A stretch of DNA of 64,000 nt from Chlamydiales bacterium (GTDB taxonomy: Bacteria > Chlamydiota > Chlamydiia > Chlamydiales > JAJFMA01): assembly GCA_030679955.1 (NCBI GenBank), contig JAUXSF010000041.1, positions 1 to 64,000 of the forward strand, read 5' to 3'. Shown piece after piece: positions 24,213 to 32,559 of this stretch; within the stretch, counting starts at the first letter, position 1, and each line of letters starts with the position of its first letter. A program made the position numbers and the translations under genes. The notes beneath the pieces are model-generated. The model was given only the letters and a program-made list of their open reading frames with translations. It did not search any database and was not told the DNA's origin.

Positions 24213-24231
24213 AGCTCCTAAACAATAAATA

Positions 24232-24546
24232 TTACATAGGAGGACGCAACCAGTAAGGAATGTGTGTGGCTTTGAAGTTCCAACAAGTACACTGCTGTTG
24301 GGGTGAGCAAACGAGCTCTGTGATTCGAGTCGCCAAAGTCAAGATGCCCCCACAATCCTTCAGATACAACACCGGCCCGGTTAAAAATTTCTGAAGGCCT
24401 TCAGAATTAAACTCAGTAGCAGACAGGACAAGTCCTCGACTACGAAAAGTATCAGAGCAGGCATTATACAGAGCGTCCATAGCTCCATGCATCGTTGTTG
24501 AATTAAAAAGATTGCCTACTACAGGTGTATTGATATCACATAACAT
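24232..24546 (-). CDS. small hypothetical protein
   Basis: 104 residues, not recognised. GGGG lies 8 nt before the ATG at 24546. It is Cys-rich (seven Cys, including CGGILTLATRITELVCSPQQ, CTCW) with no signal peptide. It fills the gap between the AbiEi-protease gene and the repeat upstream of the ABC-F gene. It may be a chance frame; only the length, the start and the absence of an overlapping gene support it. Confidence 0.35.
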   Translation of the reverse strand: MLCDINTPVVGNLFNSTTMHGAMDALYNACSDTFRSRGLVLSATEFNSEGLQKFLTGPVLYLKDCGGILTLATRITELVCSPQQQCTCWNFKATHIPYWLRPPM

Positions 24547-24689
24547 TTAAAGCCCCAATTTTCTTAAAAAATCATCTAAATACATCCGTTTTATCTCATT
24601 TAGTCATTTTAATTCAACTAGGAGATGTAAATCGCGCTCAAATGACAATAAGAATATTGATCGACTTCTGGACCGAATAGAATAGCAGC

Positions 24690-24741
24690 TTCTGCGTCCT
24701 CTTTGCGCCTTGGCGCCTCTGCGTCTTCGCGTTGAATTCCC
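24690..24741 (+). repeat. ACGCAAAG element, single arm
   Basis: CTCTTTGCGCCTTGGCGCCT followed by CTGCGTCTTCGCGTTGAATTCC. This is the right arm of the dispersed palindromic element also at 27900, 32430, 47504, 61111 and 63236. The left arm is absent. Confidence 0.7.
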
Positions 24742-24762
24742 TCCTTTCCTTCACCGTAGGTC

Positions 24763-24791
24763 TTGTGAACGAAATGGCAAATTGCTATACT
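24763..24791 (+). promoter_or_regulatory. promoter of the ABC-F gene
   Basis: TTGTGA (24763-24768), 17-nt spacer, TATACT (24786-24791), 41 nt before the ATG. Confidence 0.55.
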
Positions 24792-24832
24792 CACCCTCAT
24801 TTTCAACGCATTAACATCAATAGACGAGTTTC

Positions 24833-26422
24833 ATGCTTACCCTATCCGAAGTTTCAAAAAGTTTTGGAAGCCGTACTCTATTTGAAGACGTTACGGTCAC
24901 TTTTAACGCTGGATGTCGCTACGGCCTCACGGGTCCTAATGGCGCCGGTAAATCAACACTTCTGCGCATCATTATGGGCTTAGAAGAACCCACCAGCGGT
25001 ACTGTAACGCATCCGGATCGTGTGGGTATCCTGAAGCAGAATATTGAAGCCTTTAGTGACTTTCGTGTCATCGACGTCGTCGTTATGGGCAACAAGCCTC
25101 TATGGGATGCTATCCAAGAACGCGATGCGCTGTACGATGTAGAGATGACCGACGAAGTCGGCATGAAGCTAGGAGAGTTAGAAGGTATCATAGCCGAAGA
25201 AGATGGCTATTCAGCAGAAGCTAACGCTGAAGTACTATTGGGGGGCATTGGCCTGACACCTGACCAGTTCGAGAAGAAGATGAAGGAAGTCCCCACAGAC
25301 ATGCAGTTCCGCGTGCTTCTGTGTCAATCCCTCTTCGGCGATCCACAAGCGCTACTGCTCGACGAACCTACCAACCACTTGGACCTCGACAGCATCGGTT
25401 GGCTGGAAACATTCCTACACAGCTACAAGGGCGTTCTTATCGTTGTCAGCCACGATAGACACTTCCTCAATGCCGTTACAACACATATCGCCGACATCGA
25501 CTACGAGACAATTATTACCTACCCTGGCAACTATGACGACATGGTTTTCGCAAAGACATCCGTGCGTTCACGTGCAGAAGATGAAGCGAAATCGAAAGAA
25601 AAGAAAATCGCCAAATTAAAAGAGTTCGTAGCACGTTTTGGAGCAGGTACACGGGCTAGCCAGGTGCAATCGCGCCTTCGGGAAATCGACCGCCTGCAAC
25701 CTCAGCAGCTTAAGGACTCCAACATCTCACGTCCTTATATACGCTTCATTCCTACAGAAAAGCAGCCTGGGAAAGTTATTTTGACAGCCGAAGGCCTATA
25801 TAAGAGCTATGGCGACCTCGAAGTTATCAAAAATTTCTCACTAGAAATTCATCGCGGCGACAAAATTGGCGTCATCGGTAACAATGGTAGAGGTAAGACA
25901 ACTCTTTTAAAGATGCTTGCAGGGGCAGAAATACCAACCAAGGGCAAGCTAGAACTTGGTCACCAAGTATTTACCAGTTATTTCCCGCAAAACCACAACG
26001 AGATTGTCGATAAGAGCCAATTGGGCGACACTAACCTTTTCGAGTGGTTGAAAGCACAGAAAAAAGGTGTCTACGACCAGGATGCTCGTAGCGTACTAGG
26101 CAAGATGCTCTTTGGTGGTGATGATGCCTTTAAGATGATTCCTAAGCTATCGGGTGGAGAAACAGGAAGGCTGATCATTGCTTCTATGATGCTAACAGAC
26201 CATAATTTCCTTATCTTGGATGAACCCAACGGTCACCTAGACCTTGAAGCTGTTTCGGCCTTGGCTTGGGGCCTTAACGAATACAAAGGCACTGTTATCT
26301 TCGCAGCTCACGACAGAGATTTGATCAGCACTGTGGCAACAAAACTGATTGCATTCGAAGAAGATGGCATCCATATATTCGATGGCAAACTAGACGAATA
26401 CTTGGCATCCCGAAAAAACTAG
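24833..26422 (+). CDS. ybiT: ABC-F ribosome-associated ATPase, YbiT type
   Basis: 529 residues, the YbiT length, soluble and with no membrane segments. Two ATP-binding domains: GPNGAGKSTLL and LLLDEPTNHLDLDSIGWLE in the first; GNNGRGKTTLL, KLSGGETGRLII and LILDEPNGHLDLEAV in the second. The first domain lacks the LSGG signature (VPTDMQFRVLLCQ), as is normal for YbiT. The second has DEPNGHLD where DEPTNHLD is usual. A charged linker (ERDALYDVEMTDEVGMKLGE insert and ~235-300) separates them. ABC-F proteins act on the ribosome during translation. Confidence 0.92.
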   Translation: MLTLSEVSKSFGSRTLFEDVTVTFNAGCRYGLTGPNGAGKSTLLRIIMGLEEPTSGTVTHPDRVGILKQNIEAFSDFRVIDVVVMGNKPLWDAIQERDALYDVEMTDEVGMKLGELEGIIAEEDGYSAEANAEVLLGGIGLTPDQFEKKMKEVPTDMQFRVLLCQSLFGDPQALLLDEPTNHLDLDSIGWLETFLHSYKGVLIVVSHDRHFLNAVTTHIADIDYETIITYPGNYDDMVFAKTSVRSRAEDEAKSKEKKIAKLKEFVARFGAGTRASQVQSRLREIDRLQPQQLKDSNISRPYIRFIPTEKQPGKVILTAEGLYKSYGDLEVIKNFSLEIHRGDKIGVIGNNGRGKTTLLKMLAGAEIPTKGKLELGHQVFTSYFPQNHNEIVDKSQLGDTNLFEWLKAQKKGVYDQDARSVLGKMLFGGDDAFKMIPKLSGGETGRLIIASMMLTDHNFLILDEPNGHLDLEAVSALAWGLNEYKGTVIFAAHDRDLISTVATKLIAFEEDGIHIFDGKLDEYLASRKN

Positions 26423-26445
26423 AATAGTATAGGAAATTGGTATTA

Positions 26446-27204
26446 GTGACTTCTGAACGCTTCGCTCGGCATAAATTTTTAGCTTTGCCCGTTAGCCAAC
26501 AACACAAAAAGTGCTGTGAGCTATTGCGTCGTATCTATGAAATGCCGTGGCAAGAAGATTCAGAAGATATCTCACACTACAACGATATACAGCAATGGCT
26601 AGGCCTATCCTCTCTGTCCTTCTGCGCTAACCGCAAGGCGTTAGCAGATCGATTTCATTGGCACCTACGCCAAACAACCAATGGCCTAAAAGAGCATAGA
26701 CTCCTTCCCACGATTTCCTATCTGGACAAACCTACTGGCGCTGAACCTCTCCCCATTGCTATCTATCTGGACCACATTCGTTCTGCTCATAACGTTGGCA
26801 GCATCATGCGCACTGTGGAAGCTATGCGCCTTGGCACACTATTCTTCTCCGACGACATGGTTTTTGCCGACCATAAGCAGGTAAAAGATGCTGCCATGGG
26901 CTCGGAAACTTGGGTTCAATGCTCTAGAGGCGTCAGCCTCAGCTCACTACCCAAGCCCGTTATCTGTTTGGAAACATCCTCTGACGCCATCAGCATCTAT
27001 GACTTCATCTTCCCTGCTCAATGTACTTTAATCGTAGGCAATGAAGAATATGGCTGCTCCGACGAAGCTCTTACATTAGCTGACCATGTCCTGCAAATTC
27101 CAATGCATGGACGCAAAAATTCGCTCAACGTAGCGAACGCGTTTGCCATCACGGCCGCTGAGATTCGTCGGCAACATCAATTTAATCAAATTATAGTGAG
27201 ATAG
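26446..27204 (+). CDS. SpoU/TrmH-family RNA 2'-O-methyltransferase
   Basis: 252 residues from a GTG at 26446 (AGGA 11 nt upstream); a TTG 9 nt earlier lies too near that site. The SPOUT domain occupies the C-terminal ~150 residues: LDHIRSAHNVGSIMRTVEAM (motif 1), TLIVGNEEYGCSDEAL (motif 2) and QIPMHGRKNSLNVANAFAIT (motif 3, knot). It methylates rRNA or tRNA ribose; the substrate cannot be read from the sequence. The N-terminal ~90 residues are not recognised. It sits 23 nt after ybiT and 2 nt before folE, so the three are probably one operon. Confidence 0.9.
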   Translation: MTSERFARHKFLALPVSQQHKKCCELLRRIYEMPWQEDSEDISHYNDIQQWLGLSSLSFCANRKALADRFHWHLRQTTNGLKEHRLLPTISYLDKPTGAEPLPIAIYLDHIRSAHNVGSIMRTVEAMRLGTLFFSDDMVFADHKQVKDAAMGSETWVQCSRGVSLSSLPKPVICLETSSDAISIYDFIFPAQCTLIVGNEEYGCSDEALTLADHVLQIPMHGRKNSLNVANAFAITAAEIRRQHQFNQIIVR

Positions 27205-27206
27205 CC

Positions 27207-27896
27207 ATGGTAGATATATTACACGAAGAAGAAGACGATGAGATTATGGTCTCCCCTGCGGTTTCTGAACTCGTGACTACCACAAAGTTTCGTTCGCCCA
27301 CAGCTCCTCAACCATTGGCACTCACCGACCAAGAGAAGATGGATGTCATTGCAGACCGCTTTCATGATATCATGGAAGTTTTGGGCCTAGATATGTGCGA
27401 TCCTTCGCTAGCAAAGACACCTTATCGCGTTGCAAAGATGTATGTTACCGAAGCTTTTGCAGGACTCAATCCCAAGAATTTTCCAGGTATCAGCTTTGTA
27501 GAAGACAGGTACCAGCACTGCGAGCGTTCTAATATCGTCGTGGTAAAATCAAACTTCTGTAGCTTCTGCGAACATCACTTCGTACCATTCCATGGTGTGG
27601 CTCACGTAGCATATCTTCCCAATGGAAAATTGATCGGTCTTTCCAAAATCACGCGTGTCGTGCGTTACTTCGCTAGCCGACCACAGCTGCAAGAGCGCCT
27701 AACGGCACAAATTGCTGATAGCGTTTCACTGTTGTTGGATACAGACCATGTTGCTGTATCAATCACTGCGTCACATGACTGCATGATTGCGCGGGGCATC
27801 GAAGACCACGCTGGAACAGCCCAAACGCAGGTTCTGCGGGGCGACTTCGAGCACGATAACACTCTGCAGAATCAGTTCTTCGCCAGCATTAAGTAG
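27207..27896 (+). CDS. folE: GTP cyclohydrolase I
   Basis: 229 residues. It converts GTP to dihydroneopterin triphosphate, the first step of folate synthesis. Core features: DPSLAKTPYRVAKMYVTEAF, SNFCSFCEHHFVPFHGVAHV (zinc Cys and catalytic His), GLSKITRVVRYFASRPQLQE and HDCMIARGIED (third zinc ligand). The first ~45 residues are an acidic, poorly conserved extension. Full length. Confidence 0.95.
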   Translation: MVDILHEEEDDEIMVSPAVSELVTTTKFRSPTAPQPLALTDQEKMDVIADRFHDIMEVLGLDMCDPSLAKTPYRVAKMYVTEAFAGLNPKNFPGISFVEDRYQHCERSNIVVVKSNFCSFCEHHFVPFHGVAHVAYLPNGKLIGLSKITRVVRYFASRPQLQERLTAQIADSVSLLLDTDHVAVSITASHDCMIARGIEDHAGTAQTQVLRGDFEHDNTLQNQFFASIK

Positions 27897-27899
27897 GAC

Positions 27900-27976
27900 T
27901 TTAACGCAAAGACGCGAAGTCGCAAAGGAGTGATCTCTTCTTTGCATCTCTGTGTCTTCGCGACTTTGCGTTAAAA
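27900..27976. repeat. ACGCAAAG palindromic element
   Basis: TTTAACGCAAAGACGCGAAG at the left and GACTTTGCGTTAAAAT at the right, separated by ~40 nt. The arms are complementary. It lies between the convergent folE and rnpB genes. Confidence 0.75.
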
Positions 27977-27992
27977 TTCTAAATAAAAAAAA

Positions 27993-28377
27993 ATCTGGGA
28001 GGACGGTAAGCCGGATTCTGTCTTCCACAACTCGGTTGCCCGAGCTGCAGGAGGCAATCATTCGTCTAGGGACTTCGTCGCCGAAGTCCTCAAGCGACAT
28101 TCTGGGGCTCTGCGGAGAACAGAATAGCCCCGATTAGTCTTGCCTTGGATAGGGTTTATAACGTTTCAGGTCTCCCTGAATACGGCAGCGCCCATAAGAC
28201 GTGCATTTCACCCTATCTAAACTGGCCGAAGCCAGCTAGCGGTATGTTCTCTGTTACACTTTCCGTAGCCTTACGGCCCCCAGTCTTTCACTGGTATCCT
28301 CTCCTAAAAGGTCCAGACTTTCCTCTCCCACACCCTTGCTAACAAGGATGTGGCAGCGATTGCCTGTCCTCCCAGAA
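27993..28377 (-). ncRNA. rnpB: RNase P RNA, bacterial type A
   Basis: The minus strand contains the universal RNase P landmarks: GAGGAAAGTCTGGAC (CR-I), a GTGAAAGACTGGGG... P3/P8 region, GGGTGAAATGCACGTCTTAT-like helices, and near the 3' end ACAGAATCCGGCTTACCGTC. The two ends pair (CTGGGAGGACAGG with the 3' CCGTCCTCCCAG; P1). The 3' end is followed by a T-run (ATTTTTTTTTT), a terminator. It begins 14 nt after the CT398-like gene on the same strand. It matures the 5' ends of tRNAs. Confidence 0.95.
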
Positions 28378-28391
28378 AAACTCTGATGCGC

Positions 28392-29159
28392 CTAAGTGGT
28401 CTTTACCGAGCGGCGGCGGCGCTTCGTTGCAGAAGCACGACCTTCAATAGCTTCGTTGTCTGACCAGAATAGGATGCGTGAACAATGCTCGCAAAAAACA
28501 GTACGCTCGCCCTTACGGACCATGTTCTCATCTTGAGCTGTAAGCATGATATGACAGCCGCTGCATGAGCGGTTCTCGATCGGAACAATTACGCGGCTCT
28601 TCTTATTGCGGAGAAGGCGCTCATAGATACCGAAGAGTTCAGGCTCTGCGCCTTTGATCATTTCGTCGCGCTGCTGTTTCAGCTGCACGCCTTCTTCGTT
28701 AATATGTACGATGCTTTCGTGAATTTCATCCTCAAGCTCTTTACTGCTTACGATAGTCTGATCTAAACTATCTTTGAGTGTCTTATGGAGCTCTTCTTCT
28801 GAATGAAGCTTGTCATGAAAATCGCTCAGGCGTGCTTCTTTAGCAACGCGGTCACGCTCAGCCGTAGAGATTTCATGAGTTAAAGCATTAAATTCCTCTA
28901 CCTTGCGGATGGAACCTTGCTGGGATTCTAGCTTCTTGATGTTCTCAATGACTAGTTGAACTTCCCCTTCGTCTAGGCGAATCGTCTTTTTAAGTTCAAG
29001 AATCTCATTTTCCTTCAAAAGAACCTTGCGTTGAAGATCCTTTTTGATAGAGGCAATATTATTCACCTCTTTCTGACGCTCTCGTTTGAGGCGCATCAGA
29101 CGGATCATTTGCATATCGAGTTCTTGGATATCGAGAATCAGCTTAAGAGCTTCTTGCAT
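28392..29159 (-). CDS. CT398-like coiled-coil zinc-ribbon protein
   Basis: 255 residues from the ATG at 29159, with AGGA 7 nt upstream (the open frame runs 69 nt further). MQEALKLILDIQELDMQMIR begins a long antiparallel coiled coil to ~residue 195. A C4 zinc ribbon follows (CSGCHIMLTAQDENMVRKGE ... FCEHCSRILFW), then a basic tail (KRRRRSVK). In C. trachomatis the homologue CT398 (CdsZ) binds sigma-54, so a regulatory role is plausible. Found in all chlamydiae and a taxonomic marker here. Confidence 0.9.
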   Translation of the reverse strand: MQEALKLILDIQELDMQMIRLMRLKRERQKEVNNIASIKKDLQRKVLLKENEILELKKTIRLDEGEVQLVIENIKKLESQQGSIRKVEEFNALTHEISTAERDRVAKEARLSDFHDKLHSEEELHKTLKDSLDQTIVSSKELEDEIHESIVHINEEGVQLKQQRDEMIKGAEPELFGIYERLLRNKKSRVIVPIENRSCSGCHIMLTAQDENMVRKGERTVFCEHCSRILFWSDNEAIEGRASATKRRRRSVKTT

Positions 29160-29323
29160 CGTTCGTCCTAACCTTATGAGTGTATAATACCAAGCTAAAA
29201 CATTAGCCCTTCTCTCCTTAATGCTCAAGAAAAATGTGGGAAAAACAATGGAAAATGGAAGGGTTACTCATTATAGCGTAAATAGAGGCTGTCCAGCAGC
29301 TTCCACTTCGACTGGAATTTATA

Positions 29324-29352
29324 TTGACACCGCCCCAATGCTGGCTTACAAG
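29324..29352 (+). promoter_or_regulatory. promoter of the 29398 gene
   Basis: A consensus TTGACA at 29324-29329, a 17-nt spacer and TACAAG at 29347-29352, 45 nt before the ATG. Confidence 0.45.
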
Positions 29353-29397
29353 AAAGTTTAAGCAGGTAATCTATACCGCCATAGGAGAACCATTACT

Positions 29398-29826
29398 ATG
29401 ACTATCAAAAGAAGTTCCGATGTGTCAGCAACTAAGGTCGCTCATAAGGATAAACCTCAGGCTGCCAATCCTTGGTCTCAGCCAGCATCTTCTTGTAAAT
29501 CAAAGAGTTACAGTGATAAGGCTAGCACCGCTCCTAATAAGTCCGATAATCGCTGCCAGGGCTCCACGAAAAATGTCACCCGTATCACGATTAAATTCGA
29601 CGTCGGGTTCTCCAATGCTCTTTATCTACGAGGCGAAGGCCCAGGCTTGAGCTGGAATAAAGGCCTTAAGCTAAAAAATGTGAAAGCCGATGAATGGGTA
29701 TGGGAAACTTCGCAACCCTTTAATCGTGGTGAATTCAAGGTATTAATTAACGACGCACAGTTTGAAGCCGGCGAAAACCATAAGTTGGTATCCGGAGCTA
29801 ACGTCGTTTATACCCCTAACTTTTAA
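29398..29826 (+). CDS. small protein with a starch-binding-like (CBM20/48-like) beta-sandwich domain
   Basis: 142 residues, GGAGAA before the ATG. The first ~60 residues are Ser/Lys/Pro-rich and probably disordered. Residues ~62-142 (ITIKFDVGFSNALYLRGEGP, GLSWNKGLKLKNVKADEWVW, EFKVLINDAQFEAGENHKLV) have the layout of a carbohydrate-binding beta-sandwich: GxGxxLSWxxxxxL, then W...F.YK. It may bind glycogen, which chlamydiae store. A PfkB sugar kinase gene follows 23 nt downstream. Substrate is inferred. Confidence 0.75.
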   Translation: MTIKRSSDVSATKVAHKDKPQAANPWSQPASSCKSKSYSDKASTAPNKSDNRCQGSTKNVTRITIKFDVGFSNALYLRGEGPGLSWNKGLKLKNVKADEWVWETSQPFNRGEFKVLINDAQFEAGENHKLVSGANVVYTPNF

Positions 29827-29849
29827 GATAGGCTGATGCGGTCACTTCT

Positions 29850-31028
29850 ATGGTAGAAAAACTTACATTAGCTCGTGACCTTCAAGAGAGCTATAAGCGG
29901 TTGACAGAATCGGGTCAACCGCCTCTTTGTTTTGTGGGCTTTGATGGCTTTACCGATGAGATCATTCACGTTGTCGATCAACGTTTGGATGCTCACACCT
30001 TCGAACCCATGTATACAATCGCTGACTTTGGCAAAAGAATCCTAGCAGCAGCCGGCAAAAGTTGTAATTTAGAACTCGTACCCAAGGAAACGCGCCTGGG
30101 TGGCAATGCTCCAATTATGGCTCAGGCTCTCCTATCAGGAGGTCATAGAATTGTCTTTGCGGGAGCCATCGGCCCCCACGGCAATATAGAACCAATCTTT
30201 CAACCATTAGCCCTTGGATGTGAACGCGTCATACCTCTTTGCCCAAGCGGACATACGGACGCCTTAGAGTTCTATGACGGTAAAGTACTCTTGGGGAAAA
30301 TTGGTGTCCTCGCCGAAGTTTGTTACGAAGCGTTGATAGCTCGTCTCCCCGAAGAGGAGCTGATAGCCATCCTTGACGCCTCTAACCTTTTCGTTAGTGC
30401 CAACTGGACCATGCTGCCTAATATGAATACGCTTTGGCAGCAGTTAGTAGAGCGCATCATCCCCCACTGTTCCCAACGTCCAGAAAATAACCCAAGGGCT
30501 ATGTGGGTTGATCTGGCCGACACTGCTAAACGTTCTGCTCAGGATCTTGTCGAAGCCTTGAGGATCCTCTCTACTTTCCAACCTGCTTTTAAAGCTATTT
30601 TGGGCCTTAATCATTCAGAAGCACAACAAGTATACCATGCTTTGATCGGTCCTCCACCTGGTCCTGGGGCACAGCAAATCGAAATGATGGCAAAAGCAAT
30701 ACGTAAGCACTTGGGTATCTATCAAGTTGTCGTACATGCCACACGTTTTGCTGTGGCGGTGTCAGAAGATGCCAGCGCAAGAGTCGAAGGACCCTATTGC
30801 GCTGAGCCAAAAATTATTACCGGTGGTGGAGACCATTTTAACGCCGGTTATTGCAATGCATTGTTATTTGGTTTACCAATGGATGCCTGCCTAATGACCG
30901 GTGTTGCTACATCCGGTTTCTACGTTCGCGTCGCCAGAAGCCCTTCAGTAGCTGACTTAGCCAACTTTCTTGAACAATGGCATAAGTTTGGCGATGCTTT
31001 TGACGAGTCTGCAAGCTTTTCTAGCTAG
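29850..31028 (+). CDS. PfkB-family carbohydrate kinase
   Basis: 392 residues. Ribokinase-type fold: FVGFDGFTDEIIHVVD at the start, ETRLGGNAPIMAQAL (substrate GGN motif), and IITGGGDHFNAGYCNALLFG near the end, the PfkB signature with the catalytic Asp (here GGGDHF in place of GAGD). An insertion at 205-225 lengthens it beyond usual. It phosphorylates a sugar or nucleoside; I cannot tell which. The neighbouring starch-binding-like gene hints at sugar metabolism. Confidence 0.82.
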   Translation: MVEKLTLARDLQESYKRLTESGQPPLCFVGFDGFTDEIIHVVDQRLDAHTFEPMYTIADFGKRILAAAGKSCNLELVPKETRLGGNAPIMAQALLSGGHRIVFAGAIGPHGNIEPIFQPLALGCERVIPLCPSGHTDALEFYDGKVLLGKIGVLAEVCYEALIARLPEEELIAILDASNLFVSANWTMLPNMNTLWQQLVERIIPHCSQRPENNPRAMWVDLADTAKRSAQDLVEALRILSTFQPAFKAILGLNHSEAQQVYHALIGPPPGPGAQQIEMMAKAIRKHLGIYQVVVHATRFAVAVSEDASARVEGPYCAEPKIITGGGDHFNAGYCNALLFGLPMDACLMTGVATSGFYVRVARSPSVADLANFLEQWHKFGDAFDESASFSS

Positions 31029-31091
31029 ACAAAAAAATTATAATTTGATTTCGTCATACCTTAGCACAAATATTTGGGAGGCTCCATTCTC

Positions 31092-32363
31092 ATGCAAACA
31101 TTGAAACGGACATTACTATGTCTTATGGCCACGTTGTGTGCCGGCATAGTAAATCACGCTGAAGCGCGTGTAGGGACTTGGGATATCGGTTATGGAACAA
31201 AAGCCAAAGGTATGGGTGGTATTGCTGTAGCTCTACCTCAGGACTCTTTGGTCAGCGCTATTAACCCCGCTGGTATGTCCTGGCTGGATGACCGCCAAGA
31301 TATGGGTATAGAAGTCCTCGTTCCACCTAGAGTTTATACAACTCAAGGCGGCTCTAACGGCAAGGCTCTCTATCGCGGCTATCCTCAATTTAAGCTGATT
31401 CCACACGCTGGCATGATTAGTACCCTCAATGATAAGAGTGCCTGGGGCGTCTCCTTCTACACAGCTGGTGGCCAGACTGTTTATCGCCGCAACAACATCG
31501 TTGCATCAGGTGGACAGCCTAGAAGCAAGAAATTAGGCTTAGAACTCACCCAGCTTTTCACATCATTTAACTATTCCTACGCGATTACACCTTATCAATC
31601 CGTTGGCGCATCGCTCATTTGGGCTAGCCAGTTGCTAAGGATACGTGGCTTGTTCGGCTTTGATACTCCGACGCGTTCAGTAGCTCCTGGTAGCGTAACT
31701 AACCGCAACTGGGACACCGGCAACGGCGTGGGTTTCAGAATCGGTTACATGGGCAATGTTTTGCCTGGTGTGATTCTGGGTGCTTCTTACACCACAAAAA
31801 TCTCCATGACCTCTATGACACGCTATAAAGGTATGGTTACTGACGGTGGCAAACTGGATATTCCTGCTATCTTAGCAGCTGGTCTTACTTGGAGCGCTTC
31901 AGACCGAACAAATATCGGTTTTGAATACCAAAAGATATTCTACAGCGACCTTCCTCTATGGCATAATAGCTTTAAAAACTACCTCTTGGCGGGCGGTACG
32001 CAATTAGCTGGTGCAAGAAATGGTCCTGGCTTTGGCTGGAACAACCTCGATGTCTACAAAGCGGGTATTGATTACGCCTACAACGAAACTTGGACCTTTC
32101 GTACCGGCTGGACGCTATCCAGACCACCATATGCCAACACAGAACTGGACGTGAACATTTTAACACAAAACCTAGGTCGTCACCATTGGACCTTGGGCAC
32201 AACATTCCGCTTGGGTAACCAAGAAATTGACTTCTCCTACTTCTATATGTTCCGCACTACGAAAAGTGGACAGTCTCAGTTGTTAGGACCTGCTAACTTG
32301 GGTACTTTAACACAGCGTATGTACCAGCATGGCTTCGAACTGAACTTTGGCCAAACATTCTAA
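31092..32363 (+). CDS. OmpP1/FadL-family outer-membrane transporter
   Basis: 423 residues from the ATG at 31092 (TTGGGAGG 10 nt upstream). Signal peptide 1-25 (TLLCLMATLCAGIVNHAEA). The mature N-terminus GTWDIGYGTKAKGMGGIAVA, then SAINPAGMSWL, is the FadL hatch signature (NPAG motif). The rest is alternating beta strands, ending in a C-terminal GFELNFGQTF with terminal Phe. FadL porins move fatty acids or hydrophobic compounds across the outer membrane. A strong terminator follows. Confidence 0.9.
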   Translation: MQTLKRTLLCLMATLCAGIVNHAEARVGTWDIGYGTKAKGMGGIAVALPQDSLVSAINPAGMSWLDDRQDMGIEVLVPPRVYTTQGGSNGKALYRGYPQFKLIPHAGMISTLNDKSAWGVSFYTAGGQTVYRRNNIVASGGQPRSKKLGLELTQLFTSFNYSYAITPYQSVGASLIWASQLLRIRGLFGFDTPTRSVAPGSVTNRNWDTGNGVGFRIGYMGNVLPGVILGASYTTKISMTSMTRYKGMVTDGGKLDIPAILAAGLTWSASDRTNIGFEYQKIFYSDLPLWHNSFKNYLLAGGTQLAGARNGPGFGWNNLDVYKAGIDYAYNETWTFRTGWTLSRPPYANTELDVNILTQNLGRHHWTLGTTFRLGNQEIDFSYFYMFRTTKSGQSQLLGPANLGTLTQRMYQHGFELNFGQTF

Positions 32364-32386
32364 GGTGTTAGTTCACCTCTGTTCTA

Positions 32387-32418
32387 AAAAGCCTCGACTC
32401 GTCGAGGCTTTTTTTTTT
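32387..32418 (+). terminator. rho-independent terminator after fadL-like gene
   Basis: AAAAAGCCTCGAC, TC loop, GTCGAGGCTTTTT followed by more T. The 8-bp GC stem (32391-32408) continues into A/T pairs and a ten-T run. Confidence 0.93.
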
Positions 32419-32429
32419 GAAAAGGGATC

Positions 32430-32501
32430 TTAACGCAAAGACGCAGAGACGAGAAGAGGGTAAGTTTTTCTTTGCGCCTCTGCGCCTTTGCGTTGAATTC
32501 C
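32430..32501. repeat. ACGCAAAG palindromic element
   Basis: TTAACGCAAAGACGCAGAGA at the left, TCTGCGCCTTTGCGTTGAAT at the right, in the gap between the terminator and glyA. Confidence 0.75.
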
Positions 32502-32559
32502 TGTCATCTTGCCTTATTTTGCCCAGATAGGTAATGATATCGGAAAAAAAGGAAATACC

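Noticed and set aside
28145-28342. 65-codon plus-strand frame
   Set aside because: It lies within the RNase P RNA gene, antisense to it.
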